From positions 1 through 64,000 of the forward strand of contig JAZQYH010000061.1 of assembly GCA_045633415.1 (NCBI GenBank): a stretch of DNA of 64,000 bases. The letters run 5' to 3'. The notes below the pieces were generated by a model, which did not search any database, was not told the DNA's origin, and saw only the letters and a list, made by a program, of their open reading frames with translations. Shown here in pieces: positions 7,768-16,802 of the stretch. Source of the stretch: RGIG3102 sp045633415 (GTDB lineage: Bacteria; Bacillota; Clostridia; Oscillospirales; Ruminococcaceae). The translations under genes were made by a program, and so were the position numbers. How positions within the stretch are numbered: the stretch's first letter is position 1; every line of letters starts with the position of its first letter.

Positions 7768-8898
7768 TTAAATGCGTTTGTCCAGCAAATCAACATATTT
7801 TCTGTAGAATTCTTCAAATGTGCCGTTATCCATAGCTTCTCTGATTTTTTCCATCAGGTTATTGTAGAAATAAAGGTTATGCATTACGCACAGGCGCATA
7901 CCCAGCATTTCTTCCGCTTTAAACAGATGACGGATATATGCTTTTGAATATGTGCGGCATACTGGACAATCACATTCTGGGTCCAGAGGTGAATCATCTG
8001 TCCGGAATTTAGCATTTTTGATATTGATGATACCGCTCCATGTATTGATATGGCCATGTCTTGCATTTCTGGATGGCATTACACAGTCAAACAGGTCTAC
8101 ACCACGATGTACAGCTTCCAGAATATTGCCCGGTGTACCAACACCCATAAGATAACGGATTTTATCTTTTGGCATATGTTCTTCAACTACAGAAATTACA
8201 TGATACATTTCTTCTTTTGTTTCACCAACAGCCAGACCACCTATTGCATAACCATCAAGGTCAAGTTCCCGGATTCTCTTCATATGGTCAGCACGGATAT
8301 CATCATAACAGCTACCCTGATTGATACCAAACAGCAGCTGATTTTTGTTGATTGTATCATCAAGACTGTTAAGTCTTGTCATTTCAGCCTTACATCTTTC
8401 CAGCCAGCGAACTGTTCTGTCTACAGATTGTTTTGTATATCTGTATTCAGCTGGGTTTTCAATACATTCATCAAAAGCCATAGCAATTGTAGAACCAAGA
8501 TTAGACTGAATCTGCATACTTTCTTCAGGACCCATAAAAATTCTGTGACCATCAATATGTGATGCGAATGTAACGCCTTCTTCTTTAATTTTTCTCAGAC
8601 TGGCAAGAGAAAACACCTGAAAACCGCCACTGTCTGTAAGAATAGGTTTTTTCCATGTAGTAAACTTGTGGAGACCACCCATCTGTTTTACAATTTTATC
8701 TGTAGGGCGAAGATGTAAATGATATGTGTTGCTAAGCATTACCTGACAGCGGATATCTTCGAGGTCCTGTGCTGAAAGAGCACCTTTGATTGCGCCAGCT
8801 GTAGCAACATTCATAAATGCAGGTGTCTGTACAGTGCCATGAACAGTTGTAAATTCACCACGGCGTGCAGTACCTATGTTTTTAATCAATTTGTACAT
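7768..8898 (-). CDS. tgt: Queuine/preQ1 tRNA-ribosyltransferase
   Basis: Tgt exchanges guanine 34 of GUN-anticodon tRNAs for preQ1 on the queuosine pathway. The 376 aa protein has the family length. It carries the active-site DSGGFQVFSL with D89, the nucleophile segment DLFDCVMPSRNARHGH with D271, and the zinc site C309, C311, C314 and H340. It follows queA after 9 bases in the same direction. Three of the tRNAs it could modify are Asn, Asp, His and Tyr types, none of which is in this window. Confidence 0.97.
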   Translation of the reverse strand: MYKLIKNIGTARRGEFTTVHGTVQTPAFMNVATAGAIKGALSAQDLEDIRCQVMLSNTYHLHLRPTDKIVKQMGGLHKFTTWKKPILTDSGGFQVFSLASLRKIKEEGVTFASHIDGHRIFMGPEESMQIQSNLGSTIAMAFDECIENPAEYRYTKQSVDRTVRWLERCKAEMTRLNSLDDTINKNQLLFGINQGSCYDDIRADHMKRIRELDLDGYAIGGLAVGETKEEMYHVISVVEEHMPKDKIRYLMGVGTPGNILEAVHRGVDLFDCVMPSRNARHGHINTWSGIINIKNAKFRTDDSPLDPECDCPVCRTYSKAYIRHLFKAEEMLGMRLCVMHNLYFYNNLMEKIREAMDNGTFEEFYRKYVDLLDKRI

Positions 8899-8907
8899 AA
8901 TTTACCT

Positions 8908-9951
8908 CTAATAAATAAACATTGCATCACCAAAGCTGTAAAAACGATATTTTTCATTTACAGCATGTTCGTATGCCTTCATTGTGTTTTCATAACCGGC
9001 AAATGCACTTACAAGCATGATAAGTGTACTTTCTGGCAGATGGAAGTTTGTAATAAGACCATCGATAACACCAAATTCATAACCAGGATAAATAAATATG
9101 TTTGTATCCATGCTACATGCTTTGACGCAACCATATGCCTGCCAGCAGGATTCAAGAGTTCTGGTACTTGTTGTACCTACAGAGATAACTCTTCTTCCCT
9201 CTTCTTTTGCTTTAATAATTTCTGCTGCAGTATCTTCTGGAATTTCAAACCATTCACTGTGCATTTCGTGTTCCAGAATATTATCTGTTTTAACCGGTCT
9301 GAAAGTACCGATACCTACATGAAGTGTGATGTATTTGATTTTAACACCTTTTTCTTCCAGTCTTACCATCAGTTCTTTTGTAAAATGGAGACCAGCTGTA
9401 GGAGCTGCAGAAGAACCAAGTATTTTGGCATATTCTGTCTGATACAGGCTGCCATCTTTAAGTTCTTCTGTGATATAGTGTGGCAAAGGAAGCTTACCAA
9501 CAATATCAAGAGCTTCAAAAAGCGTCTGGGTTTCGTAAGAGAATTTTACAAGCTTGTTACCATTTTCAAGTGACTGGATGATTTCGCCTTTAAGTACACC
9601 GCCACCAAAAACAACTACATGACCAGGCTGTAAACGTTTACCTGGACGTGCCATACATTCCCATACATCATGTTGTACCTGTTTCAGCATAAGGAATTCA
9701 CATGCTGCACCTGTTGTTTTGGCACCATAAAGTCTTGCTGGTAAAACCTTTGAGTTGTTCATTACAAGAACATCACCAGGCTGCAACATATCGTATATAT
9801 CACTGAAAATTTTATCTGAATAATTAAGTGGATTTTTCTTGTCTACACATAGCATTTTGCAGCTGTCTCTAGGAATAGCAGGTGTCTGTGCTATCTGTTC
9901 CTGTGGAAGATTAAAGAAATAATCACTTTTGTTCATTAAAGTTTTACTCAT
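8908..9951 (-). CDS. queA: S-adenosylmethionine:tRNA ribosyltransferase-isomerase
   Basis: QueA moves the ribosyl group of S-adenosylmethionine onto preQ1-tRNA to give epoxyqueuosine. The 347 aa protein has the family length and hallmark segments: YFFNLPQEQIAQTPAIPRDSCKML at the N-terminus (positions 10-33), PARLYGAKTTGAACEFLML, SAAPTAGLHFT and VGTTSTRTLES. The ATG is preceded by AGAGGAAA. It leads the queA-tgt operon behind a good promoter, and is divergent from the CapA-like gene. Confidence 0.97.
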   Translation of the reverse strand: MSKTLMNKSDYFFNLPQEQIAQTPAIPRDSCKMLCVDKKNPLNYSDKIFSDIYDMLQPGDVLVMNNSKVLPARLYGAKTTGAACEFLMLKQVQHDVWECMARPGKRLQPGHVVVFGGGVLKGEIIQSLENGNKLVKFSYETQTLFEALDIVGKLPLPHYITEELKDGSLYQTEYAKILGSSAAPTAGLHFTKELMVRLEEKGVKIKYITLHVGIGTFRPVKTDNILEHEMHSEWFEIPEDTAAEIIKAKEEGRRVISVGTTSTRTLESCWQAYGCVKACSMDTNIFIYPGYEFGVIDGLITNFHLPESTLIMLVSAFAGYENTMKAYEHAVNEKYRFYSFGDAMFIY

Positions 9952-10000
9952 TTATTATTTCCTCTGATTAAATAACTAAATATCAAATTATAACTTATTA

Positions 10001-10029
10001 ATTATATTATAATCACGAATGTTTTTCAA
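10001..10029 (-). promoter_or_regulatory. queA promoter
   Basis: On the minus strand, TTGAAA (10029-10024), a 17-base spacer and a perfect TATAAT (10006-10001), about 50 bases before the queA start. Confidence 0.75.
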
Positions 10030-10090
10030 GAGTTTAATTAACAATCTCTTTGATGTAAAATGATATTAATATTTGAAAAAGGTATATATT

Positions 10091-11272
10091 ATGAAAAAAA
10101 GAAATTTTAAAATTGTAACCTCTTTATTAATTTCAGCAATATTGCTATTTACTGCATGTGTTGCAACTAAACCTGCCACAGAGCCACAGCCCACTGCCAC
10201 TCCTACTCCAGAGCCAACAGTAAGACCTGCTGATACAGTAAGCTTTGTTGCTGCTGGTGACAATCTTATTCATGGTTCTATTTATCTTCAAGCTGCAAGA
10301 CGTGCTACTGATGGCGGATATGATTTTGACTATGCATACGAAAATACCGAAGATTATTTCGATGATTTTGATGTTCGATTTATCAATCAGGAAACCCTTG
10401 TTAATGATGCATATGCACCAAGTCATTACCCACAGTTCTCTACCCCACTGGATTTAGGCGAAAAAGTTCTTGAAATGGGTTTTGATGTAATAGGAACATC
10501 CAATAACCATTCATACGATAAAGGTGTTAAAGGCATAAAATCAAGCCTTGAGTACTGGAACAGTAAAGATGTTGTAAATGTTGGTTTCTATACTGGTGAC
10601 GACAATGTAGATATTAAATATCTTACAAGAAATAATATTAAAATGGCATTTCTGGCATACACTTATGGAACAAATGGTCTGTCTATCTATGACGATACAT
10701 CACCATACATAATTAACTGTGACGATTTTGAAACTATTGACCGACAGGTTGCTATTGCAAAAGAAAATGCAGATATTGTTATAGTTTCTGCTCATTGGGG
10801 CTGGGAGGATACAAATAATCTGAACTCTTATCAGGAACATGTAGCACAGCATTTTAATGAAATAGGGGTTGATGTAATTATCGGTACACATCCTCATGTA
10901 ATCCAGACAGTTGAATGGCGCATACATCCGGAAAACGGAAATAAAACACTTATATGTTATTCATTGGGAAACTTTATTTCCGGCCAGTCAAAAGGAAACA
11001 ATATGTTGGGTGGTTTGTTCCAGTTTGATATTGTCAAAACATATAATATGGACGAAAACTATACAATTATTGTTGAAAATCCTTATTTTGTACCTACAAT
11101 CACACATTATGACTCAAATTATACAAATATAAGAAACTATTTGCTTTCTGACTATACCAAGGAAATGTCTGCAACCCATGGTGTAAAAGCATATGACAAC
11201 AAGTTCTCTTATGAGTATATTGAAAGTATAGTATATTCTGTAATTCCAGAAGAATTCCTGTTATATAAATAA
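10091..11272 (+). CDS. CapA-family lipoprotein (metallophosphatase-like)
   Basis: The 393 aa protein begins with a lipoprotein signal (basic N-terminus, hydrophobic 7-19, lipobox LFTAC). A proline/threonine-rich linker follows (about 25-43). The rest is a CapA-type domain related to calcineurin-like phosphatases: FVAAGDNLIHG, GTSNNHSYDKG, VSAHWGWED and DVIIGTHPHVIQ. CapA homologues are linked to poly-gamma-glutamate capsule, but most stand-alone members are unassigned; here no capB or capC is near. The ATG at 10091 has AAAGG at 8 bases; an upstream TTG at 10073 has no site. A terminator follows, so it is monocistronic. Confidence 0.9.
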   Translation: MKKRNFKIVTSLLISAILLFTACVATKPATEPQPTATPTPEPTVRPADTVSFVAAGDNLIHGSIYLQAARRATDGGYDFDYAYENTEDYFDDFDVRFINQETLVNDAYAPSHYPQFSTPLDLGEKVLEMGFDVIGTSNNHSYDKGVKGIKSSLEYWNSKDVVNVGFYTGDDNVDIKYLTRNNIKMAFLAYTYGTNGLSIYDDTSPYIINCDDFETIDRQVAIAKENADIVIVSAHWGWEDTNNLNSYQEHVAQHFNEIGVDVIIGTHPHVIQTVEWRIHPENGNKTLICYSLGNFISGQSKGNNMLGGLFQFDIVKTYNMDENYTIIVENPYFVPTITHYDSNYTNIRNYLLSDYTKEMSATHGVKAYDNKFSYEYIESIVYSVIPEEFLLYK

Positions 11273-11280
11273 ACAAATAA

Positions 11281-11309
11281 AACCGACCTTTGATAAGGTC
11301 GGTTTTTGT
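11281..11309. terminator. Bidirectional terminator
   Basis: AACCGACCTT/AAGGTCGGTT with a TGAT loop. A T-run follows on the plus strand and an A-run precedes it, so it can end both the CapA-like gene and the yraN operon. Confidence 0.85.
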
Positions 11310-11311
11310 TA

Positions 11312-11662
11312 TTAAAATGCACTTTCAATTACATTTATTACAGGTTTTGTATCTGCACTGTATACTTCAGCAACATCAAAGCGTACCATCATATCTCCAA
11401 AATTTTTCAATGCAAGGAATTGGCTGGCTGCTGTTTTGATTTTTTTCTGTTTTGAATACGTTACTGCATCTCTGGCATTACAGAATTTGTTGTCCTTGCG
11501 TGTTTTAACTTCAACAAACACAATAAGGTTTTTCTTTTTGGCAATTATATCCACTTCGCCAAATTTTGTTCTGAAGTTGACATCCAACAGCTCATATTTT
11601 TTGTCAGTATACCATTTGCAAACAAGTTTTTCACCTAAAATGCCAATTAATCTTTTGTCCAT
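11312..11662 (-). CDS. yraN: UPF0102 endonuclease-like protein YraN
   Basis: The 116 aa protein has the UPF0102 pattern: GEKLVCKWYTDKKYELLDVNFR, then FGEVDIIAKKKNLIVFVEVKTRK with the nuclease-like D and E-x-K residues. YraN-type proteins are small restriction-endonuclease-fold proteins of unclear cellular role, often next to rnhB as here. Its start overlaps the end of rnhB by 16 bases, indicating coupling. It is the last gene of the rplS-lepB-rbgA-rnhB-yraN run. Confidence 0.93.
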   Translation of the reverse strand: MDKRLIGILGEKLVCKWYTDKKYELLDVNFRTKFGEVDIIAKKKNLIVFVEVKTRKDNKFCNARDAVTYSKQKKIKTAASQFLALKNFGDMMVRFDVAEVYSADTKPVINVIESAF

Positions 11663-12267
11663 AAAAGTTCCGGTCTTTTTGTAAAAAAGCTCTTTCTGTA
11701 AAAATTCTGAATACCATGCTGGGAAATCAGTTCATAATGCTGCTTTGTAGGGTAACCTTTATGCTTCAGTAACTGATACTGCGGATATTCTTTATCCAGC
11801 TGTACCATATATCTGTCACGGGAAACTTTTGCCAGAATAGATGCGGCCGCAATAGACATGCTGGTTGCATCCCCTTTTACAACAGCTTTAGCCCTGCAAG
11901 GCATTTCTTTAGGAAGTTTATTGCCATCAACAAGTACGATATCAGTAGGAATTCCGAGATTGAGAACAGCCTGTTTCATGCCATTAAGTGATGCATTGAG
12001 AATATTTACTCTGTCAATTTCTTCTGCTGAAACCATTACTACAGAATATGCCATCGCATTTTCAATAATAATGTCGTAAAGCTTATCTCTCTTCTTTTCA
12101 CTGATTTTTTTACTGTCGTTTATATCATCGCACTGAAAATCTGCAGGCAGGATTACAGCCGCACAGCAAACAGGACCACATAATGGTCCACGGCCTGCTT
12201 CATCAGCACCCCGCAATACAGGAAAATCTGTTCTGATTGCATTGTCAAACTCGTATAAACTATTCAT
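11647..12267 (-). CDS. rnhB: Ribonuclease HII
   Basis: RNase HII cuts RNA in DNA-RNA hybrids and starts removal of misincorporated ribonucleotides. The 206 aa protein carries GADEAGRGPLCGPV with the catalytic DE, a later VDGNKLP aspartate, and SIAAASILAKVSRDR. The start is an ATG at 12267 that overlaps the stop of rbgA and has AAAGG upstream. An in-frame extension to 12324 would run deep into rbgA and lacks a ribosome site. Confidence 0.96.
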   Translation of the reverse strand: MNSLYEFDNAIRTDFPVLRGADEAGRGPLCGPVCCAAVILPADFQCDDINDSKKISEKKRDKLYDIIIENAMAYSVVMVSAEEIDRVNILNASLNGMKQAVLNLGIPTDIVLVDGNKLPKEMPCRAKAVVKGDATSMSIAAASILAKVSRDRYMVQLDKEYPQYQLLKHKGYPTKQHYELISQHGIQNFYRKSFFTKRPELLWTKD

Positions 12268-13171
12268 TGTTTTCTGGCCTTTCAAGACTGATTTTGCCCA
12301 GTTTGGAAGAGCGGAATTCATCACAAAGCATAATAGCAGCTCTTTCTGTGTTTTCTACGCCACCAGACATCAGCATACCACGTTTTCTTGCAATTTTACA
12401 AAGAATGTCATAGTTATCCATCTGGATATCATCTTCGGAAAGTTTATATCTTTCCATAAGCATTTCTGGATAGATTGTTTTGATAGCATCTATAAGAGAT
12501 ACTGCCAGTGTCTCAATATCAAGGATATCATCTTTGATTGAACCAATAAATGCAAGATTTGCTGCAATTTTCTGGTTTTCAAATTTTCTCCAGAGAACAC
12601 CAGGCATATCCAGAAGGTCAAGATTGCCTACTGTAACCCACTGTTTACCTCTTGTAACACCAGGTCTGTCTTGTGCCTTTGCACGCTGTGTACCAGCAAT
12701 AGCATTGATAAATGTAGATTTACCAACGTTAGGTATACCTACCATCATTGCACGGATTTTTTCGCCTTCAATACCTTTTGCCTGACGTCTTTCCAGCAGT
12801 TCTTTCAATTCTTTTTCTACCTGTGAAATTACATTTTTAGCGCTTTTGCCTGTTTTGGAGTTAATAGCAATAGCACCCATACCATTGTCTTTAAAGTATT
12901 TAATCCACTGGTTTGTAATATTCATATCAGCAAGGTCTGCTTTATTGAGAACATAAACTTTTGGTTTGTTTTTAATAATTGCCTCAATTTCAGGGTTCTG
13001 GCTGGAATATGGAATTCTGGCATCAAGCAATACAATAACAACATCCACATTCTTGATTTCTTTGTCCATAAGACGAAGAGTTTTCATCATATGGCCTGGA
13101 AACCAGTGTATGCTTTTGCTGTTTACATTAGCCTGTCCAAGTTCTTCAAAATTCTGTGTATAATCGTTCAT
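12260..13171 (-). CDS. rbgA: Ribosome biogenesis GTPase RbgA (YlqF)
   Basis: RbgA is a GTPase needed for late assembly of the 50S subunit. The 303 aa protein is circularly permuted as expected: G4 NKADLAD (about 76) precedes G1 GIPNVGKST (about 145) and G3 DMPG. The N-terminal IHWFPGHMMKTLR is the family signature. It starts immediately after the lepB stop and overlaps rnhB. Its place next to rplS fits its role, since bL19 is also a large-subunit protein. Confidence 0.96.
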   Translation of the reverse strand: MNDYTQNFEELGQANVNSKSIHWFPGHMMKTLRLMDKEIKNVDVVIVLLDARIPYSSQNPEIEAIIKNKPKVYVLNKADLADMNITNQWIKYFKDNGMGAIAINSKTGKSAKNVISQVEKELKELLERRQAKGIEGEKIRAMMVGIPNVGKSTFINAIAGTQRAKAQDRPGVTRGKQWVTVGNLDLLDMPGVLWRKFENQKIAANLAFIGSIKDDILDIETLAVSLIDAIKTIYPEMLMERYKLSEDDIQMDNYDILCKIARKRGMLMSGGVENTERAAIMLCDEFRSSKLGKISLERPENNE

Positions 13172-13687
13172 TTATTCTACTTTCCCCAATTCAGAAAATG
13201 GTGATATTCTAAAAAATGCTTTTCCCAGAATATCATTTTCATTGATAACACCTATAACATCATTTCTGGAGTCATAGGAGTTATTTCTGTTGTCGCCCAT
13301 TAAAAATACATATCCATCTGGTACAGTAATATCCAGAGTATCTGTTGGTGATGTATTCATTGGCTCCATAATGTAGTCTTCATCAAGAAGAGTACCATTC
13401 AAATATACATCTCCATTTTCAAAATCAATTTTAATATTGTCACCACCTGTTGCAATAACACGTTTGATAAGCGGCTTGCTATAGCCATTGTTAGTGTCTG
13501 TTACAATAATGTCACCTTTTTCAGGTGAATACATAAAATTGGTGATTATGATTTTCTCATGGTTATGCAAAGTGTTCCGCATTGATTCCCCTTCCACAAC
13601 AATAATTCTGAAAAAGAAAAGAATTATCACTGTAAGTATCAATACTGAAACTGAAATATTTTCTATTAAGTCATAAAACTTTTTCAT
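13172..13687 (-). CDS. lepB: Signal peptidase I
   Basis: LepB cleaves signal peptides of secreted proteins. The 171 aa protein has an N-terminal membrane anchor (about 7-30). Box B is VVEGESMRNTL with the catalytic serine, box D is LIKRVIATGGD with the general-base lysine, and box E is GDNRNNSYDSR. The ATG at 13687 has AAGGA at 7 bases. A longer reading would begin inside the rplS terminator and is rejected. Only 24 bases separate the terminator from the start, so expression seems to depend on read-through from rplS. Confidence 0.95.
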   Translation of the reverse strand: MKKFYDLIENISVSVLILTVIILFFFRIIVVEGESMRNTLHNHEKIIITNFMYSPEKGDIIVTDTNNGYSKPLIKRVIATGGDNIKIDFENGDVYLNGTLLDEDYIMEPMNTSPTDTLDITVPDGYVFLMGDNRNNSYDSRNDVIGVINENDILGKAFFRISPFSELGKVE

Positions 13688-13703
13688 AGGATTTTCCTTT
13701 TGA

Positions 13704-13733
13704 AAACAAAAAGAGGACAGCAAGTGTCCTCTT
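13704..13733 (-). terminator. Terminator between rplS and lepB
   Basis: On the minus strand, AAGAGGACA pairs with TGTCCTCTT around a CTTGC loop, followed by TTTGTTTT. It probably lowers expression of lepB and downstream genes relative to rplS. Confidence 0.85.
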
Positions 13734-13740
13734 AAATGTC

Positions 13741-14085
13741 TTATTTGATTTTTTCTTTAACTTTAGCTGCTTTACCAACTCTGTCTCTGAGGTAGAACAG
13801 TTTAGCACGACGAACACGACCGTATCTAACGATTTCTACTTTTTCAACAAATGGTGAGTTGATTGGGAATACTCTTTCAACACCTACACCGTAAGCTGTT
13901 TTTCTTACTGTGAATGTTTCAGAAACACCGCCGTGTTTTTTAGCGATTACGATACCTTCAAAAATCTGAATTCTTTCTTTTTCGCCTTCTTTAATACGTA
14001 CGTGAACTTTTACAGTATCACCGATGTTTACTTCTGGTTTTTCTGCTTTAAGCATGCCTTCTGTCATCAATTTGATTGCGTCCAT
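13741..14085 (-). CDS. rplS: Large-subunit ribosomal protein bL19
   Basis: bL19 sits at the 30S-50S interface. The 114 aa protein has the family length, with GDTVKVHVRIKEGEKERIQIFEG and a basic C-terminal RVRRAKLFYLRDR segment. The ATG at 14085 follows GGAGGA at 9 bases. An upstream in-frame ATG at 14130 is inside the structured leader and is rejected. A terminator follows directly. Confidence 0.97.
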   Translation of the reverse strand: MDAIKLMTEGMLKAEKPEVNIGDTVKVHVRIKEGEKERIQIFEGIVIAKKHGGVSETFTVRKTAYGVGVERVFPINSPFVEKVEIVRYGRVRRAKLFYLRDRVGKAAKVKEKIK

Positions 14086-14202
14086 TATATTTTCCTCCAT
14101 GTTTTTATCAGATATTCTTACACGATACACTCTATATCGTCAGAGGACTACCCGCTTAATGTTATACATTAACCCTGTTGATGGCTCAACAGATACTAAC
14201 GC
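14086..14202 (-). ncRNA. rplS mRNA leader (L19-leader type)
   Basis: The predicted 5' leader of about 115 bases contains three hairpins on the minus strand: CTGTTGA/TCAACAG, TTAATGT/ACATTAA and ACGATA/TATCGT. Low-GC Gram-positives carry an L19 leader before rplS that is thought to mediate autoregulation. Hairpin count and position fit; a covariance-model match was not possible here. Confidence 0.6.
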
Positions 14203-14208
14203 CTAAAT

Positions 14209-14237
14209 ATAATACCACAACAATAACATAAATGCAA
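14209..14237 (-). promoter_or_regulatory. rplS promoter
   Basis: On the minus strand, TTGCAT (14237-14232), a 17-base spacer and TATTAT (14214-14209), just before the structured leader. Confidence 0.7.
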
Positions 14238-14264
14238 GCATTTTTTTGTGTTTTTTAACAAATT

Positions 14265-14918
14265 TTATTGAAGAATTTCCAACTTTTCGTCAAGAAGATT
14301 TACTCTCAATACATCACAGCTGTTTACATCAACACCATATTTTTCGCCAAAATATTCCAGCAAAAGATTTGGGTTAAGATTATATGTAGTGCCGGCCGGG
14401 AAAAGCGCAGTAAATGTAAGACTGTTATCATCTTTATCTGTAACTGCAAGATTTCTGATTTCAGACTTGATGTTGATATCAGTTGTTTTCTTTTTGCTCT
14501 GTTTTGTAACTATGATTTCTTCGCTTTCTTCAAAATCTTTGATGCAGTTTTCAAGAACAGATTTATCAGCATACATTTTAATTTTGTAAAGTGCATATTT
14601 AATCTGTGAAGCTTCATAGTCAGGTGCACCTGCAGCTGTAAGGATGATACCATCTGGCAGAGTACCTTCCATAGCTTTAAGAATCTGCTGTTCTGACATA
14701 TCTTCTTCCAAACGGAAATCAAAGCTTTCACACAGTGATTCGTGTCCCAGAGAAAGTGGCAGAGTAAATGTCATATATATATGTGGATTAAAACCTTTGG
14801 AATACCATACAGGCAGACCAGACATCTTCAATGCACGCTGCATAACTTTCTGAAGGTCAAGATGTGAGAAGAATATAGAAAGTCCTGTTTTCTGAAATTT
14901 AATTCTTATTGTACTCAA
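14265..14918 (-). CDS. TIGR03936/DUF2344 radical-SAM-linked protein
   Basis: The 217 aa protein opens with the family pattern FQKTGLSIFFSHLDLQKVMQ (positions 7-26) and KGFNPHIYMTFTLPLSLGHES. Members are nearly always encoded with, or fused to, the TIGR03960 radical-SAM protein, as here, where the two genes overlap by 20 bases. The function of the pair is unestablished; roles in RNA modification have been suggested only by association. It is the last gene before the rplS promoter. Confidence 0.9.
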   Translation of the reverse strand: MSTIRIKFQKTGLSIFFSHLDLQKVMQRALKMSGLPVWYSKGFNPHIYMTFTLPLSLGHESLCESFDFRLEEDMSEQQILKAMEGTLPDGIILTAAGAPDYEASQIKYALYKIKMYADKSVLENCIKDFEESEEIIVTKQSKKKTTDINIKSEIRNLAVTDKDDNSLTFTALFPAGTTYNLNPNLLLEYFGEKYGVDVNSCDVLRVNLLDEKLEILQ

Positions 14919-16749
14919 AACATGCCCTCCCTAAAAGTTTGTTTGCACCACAGCTATAACACTGTTTGTTGCAAGGTCTCGATGTGATTGCCTGAAGAGA
15001 ACGTTCATAGTCTTCTATCAGGAATTTTTTAGTAACACCATAATTGATATGGTCCCAAGGATTGATTTCATCATATGGACGGAATCTGTTAGCATAGAAT
15101 TTTGAATCTACACCAAATTTTTCAAATGCAGACATCCATGCATCATAGTTGAAACATTCATACCAAGAATCAAACTTACAGCCGTTGATATAAGCATCCA
15201 GAATAACTGGTGCCAGTCTTCTGTCGCCTCGTGCCAGAACAGCCTCTAAAAGGCTTTCTTTTGGGTCGTTGTAGCTTACTTTGATACGTTTGTTTGTTTT
15301 TGCACATTCCAGCAGATATGCCTGTTTTTCCTTGATTAATTCACCATCATTCTGACCAAAAAACTGGAATGGTGTGAATGGTTTAGGAATAAATGTAGCA
15401 ACACTGATGGAAACTTCTGGTTTCCCTTTTGGTCTGTTTGGCATAGCCCAGAATGTATCAATAACTTTCTGTGCTGTATCTACAATACCTTTGATATCTT
15501 CCATTGTTTCTCCTGGAAGACCCATCATAAAGTAAAGTTTGATATGTGTATATCCACCTTCAAATGCAATTTTGGCAGTTTTTTCGATTTCTTCTTCTGT
15601 AACATTTTTATTGATAATATCACGAAGACGCTGTGTGCCTGCCTCTGGTGCAAGTGTAAGACCAGATTTACGAATTTTAGTAGTTTTTTCAATAAGAGAT
15701 TCGCTGAAGTTATCTACACGAAGTGAAGGAAGAGCAATATTTACTTTTTCTTCCTGTGTCCAAGGCACCATATTGTCCAGCAGTTCTTCCAGCTGGGAAT
15801 GGTCAGATGTGGACAGAGATGTAAGAGATACTTCTTCATAGCCTGTATTTTTACACAGGTCACGGGCACCAGAATTAATCAGGTCAATATCTCTTTCTCT
15901 GAATGGACGATAAATAAAGCCTGCTTGACAGAAACGGCAACCACGGATACATCCACGGAGAACTTCTACCATGGCACGATTATGTACAGCACCAGCCATA
16001 GGTACAACTGTATCAGTTGGGAATGGCAGTGTTGCAAAATCCTTTACAATATGTTTTTCTACAATGCCAGGTGCACCATGCAGTGGTGTAACACTTTTAA
16101 TGGTACCGTCTTCTTTATAATCTACATCATAGAATGAAGGTACATAAACACCTTGAATTTTAGACAGAGCTTTTAGTGTTTCAAGTTTCGAAAGGCCCTG
16201 TTTTTTACATTCGTTATAAACACGGCAGATTTCTACATCAAGGAACTCACCTTCGCCCAAAGCCATAATATCAAAGAAGTCAGCCACAGGTTCCGCATTA
16301 CATGTGCAAGGACCACCAGCGATAATAAGAGGCCAGCTTTCATCCCTGTCTTTTGCATAGAAAGGAATACCTGCAAGGTCAAGCATAGCAAGTACATTGG
16401 AGTATGAAAGTTCATACATCAATGTAAAGCCGATAATATCCATTTCTTTAAGAGGAGTTTTGCTTTCAAGTGTATAGAGAGGAATGTTGTTTTCCTTCAC
16501 TTTGGACATCATATCTACCCATGGTGTAAAGCATCTCTCGCACCAGATATAGTCCTGTTTATTAAGTTCATCATAAAGTATTTTCATACCAAGATGAGAC
16601 ATACCGATTTCGTATGTATCTGGGAAGCAGAATGCAAATCTTACATCTACTTCATCTTTATTTTTAATAATGCATCCAGGTTCTCCACCTGTATATCTGG
16701 CAGGTTTTTGAACAGAAAGCAGTATAGATTTCAATTTGTTGTCAATCAT
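14899..16749 (-). CDS. TIGR03960 B12-binding-domain radical-SAM protein
   Basis: The 616 aa protein has an N-terminal cobalamin-binding-like domain (about 30-170, with IGMSHLGMKILYDELN). A radical-SAM domain follows, whose cluster motif is C267-x3-C271-x2-C274 (RGCIRGCRFCQAGF). The C-terminal tail carries extra cysteines (CNKQCYSCGAN). The reaction is unknown. The ATG at 16749 has GGAGG at 6 bases; an upstream in-frame ATG at 16806 reaches back to the spoIVFB-like gene and lacks a site. In clostridia this gene commonly follows spoIVFB, as here. Confidence 0.92.
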   Translation of the reverse strand: MIDNKLKSILLSVQKPARYTGGEPGCIIKNKDEVDVRFAFCFPDTYEIGMSHLGMKILYDELNKQDYIWCERCFTPWVDMMSKVKENNIPLYTLESKTPLKEMDIIGFTLMYELSYSNVLAMLDLAGIPFYAKDRDESWPLIIAGGPCTCNAEPVADFFDIMALGEGEFLDVEICRVYNECKKQGLSKLETLKALSKIQGVYVPSFYDVDYKEDGTIKSVTPLHGAPGIVEKHIVKDFATLPFPTDTVVPMAGAVHNRAMVEVLRGCIRGCRFCQAGFIYRPFRERDIDLINSGARDLCKNTGYEEVSLTSLSTSDHSQLEELLDNMVPWTQEEKVNIALPSLRVDNFSESLIEKTTKIRKSGLTLAPEAGTQRLRDIINKNVTEEEIEKTAKIAFEGGYTHIKLYFMMGLPGETMEDIKGIVDTAQKVIDTFWAMPNRPKGKPEVSISVATFIPKPFTPFQFFGQNDGELIKEKQAYLLECAKTNKRIKVSYNDPKESLLEAVLARGDRRLAPVILDAYINGCKFDSWYECFNYDAWMSAFEKFGVDSKFYANRFRPYDEINPWDHINYGVTKKFLIEDYERSLQAITSRPCNKQCYSCGANKLLGRACFEYNKN

Positions 16750-16802
16750 CAGAGCCTCCGGTAATTTTAATATATTAAATATACCATATCTGGCTGTATT
16801 TT

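Noticed and set aside
13688..13723. An upstream start for lepB
   Set aside because: It would begin inside the rplS terminator; AAGGA precedes the ATG at 13687.
14086..14130. An upstream start for rplS adding 15 residues
   Set aside because: It falls in the structured leader, and the ATG at 14085 has a GGAGGA site and gives the normal length.
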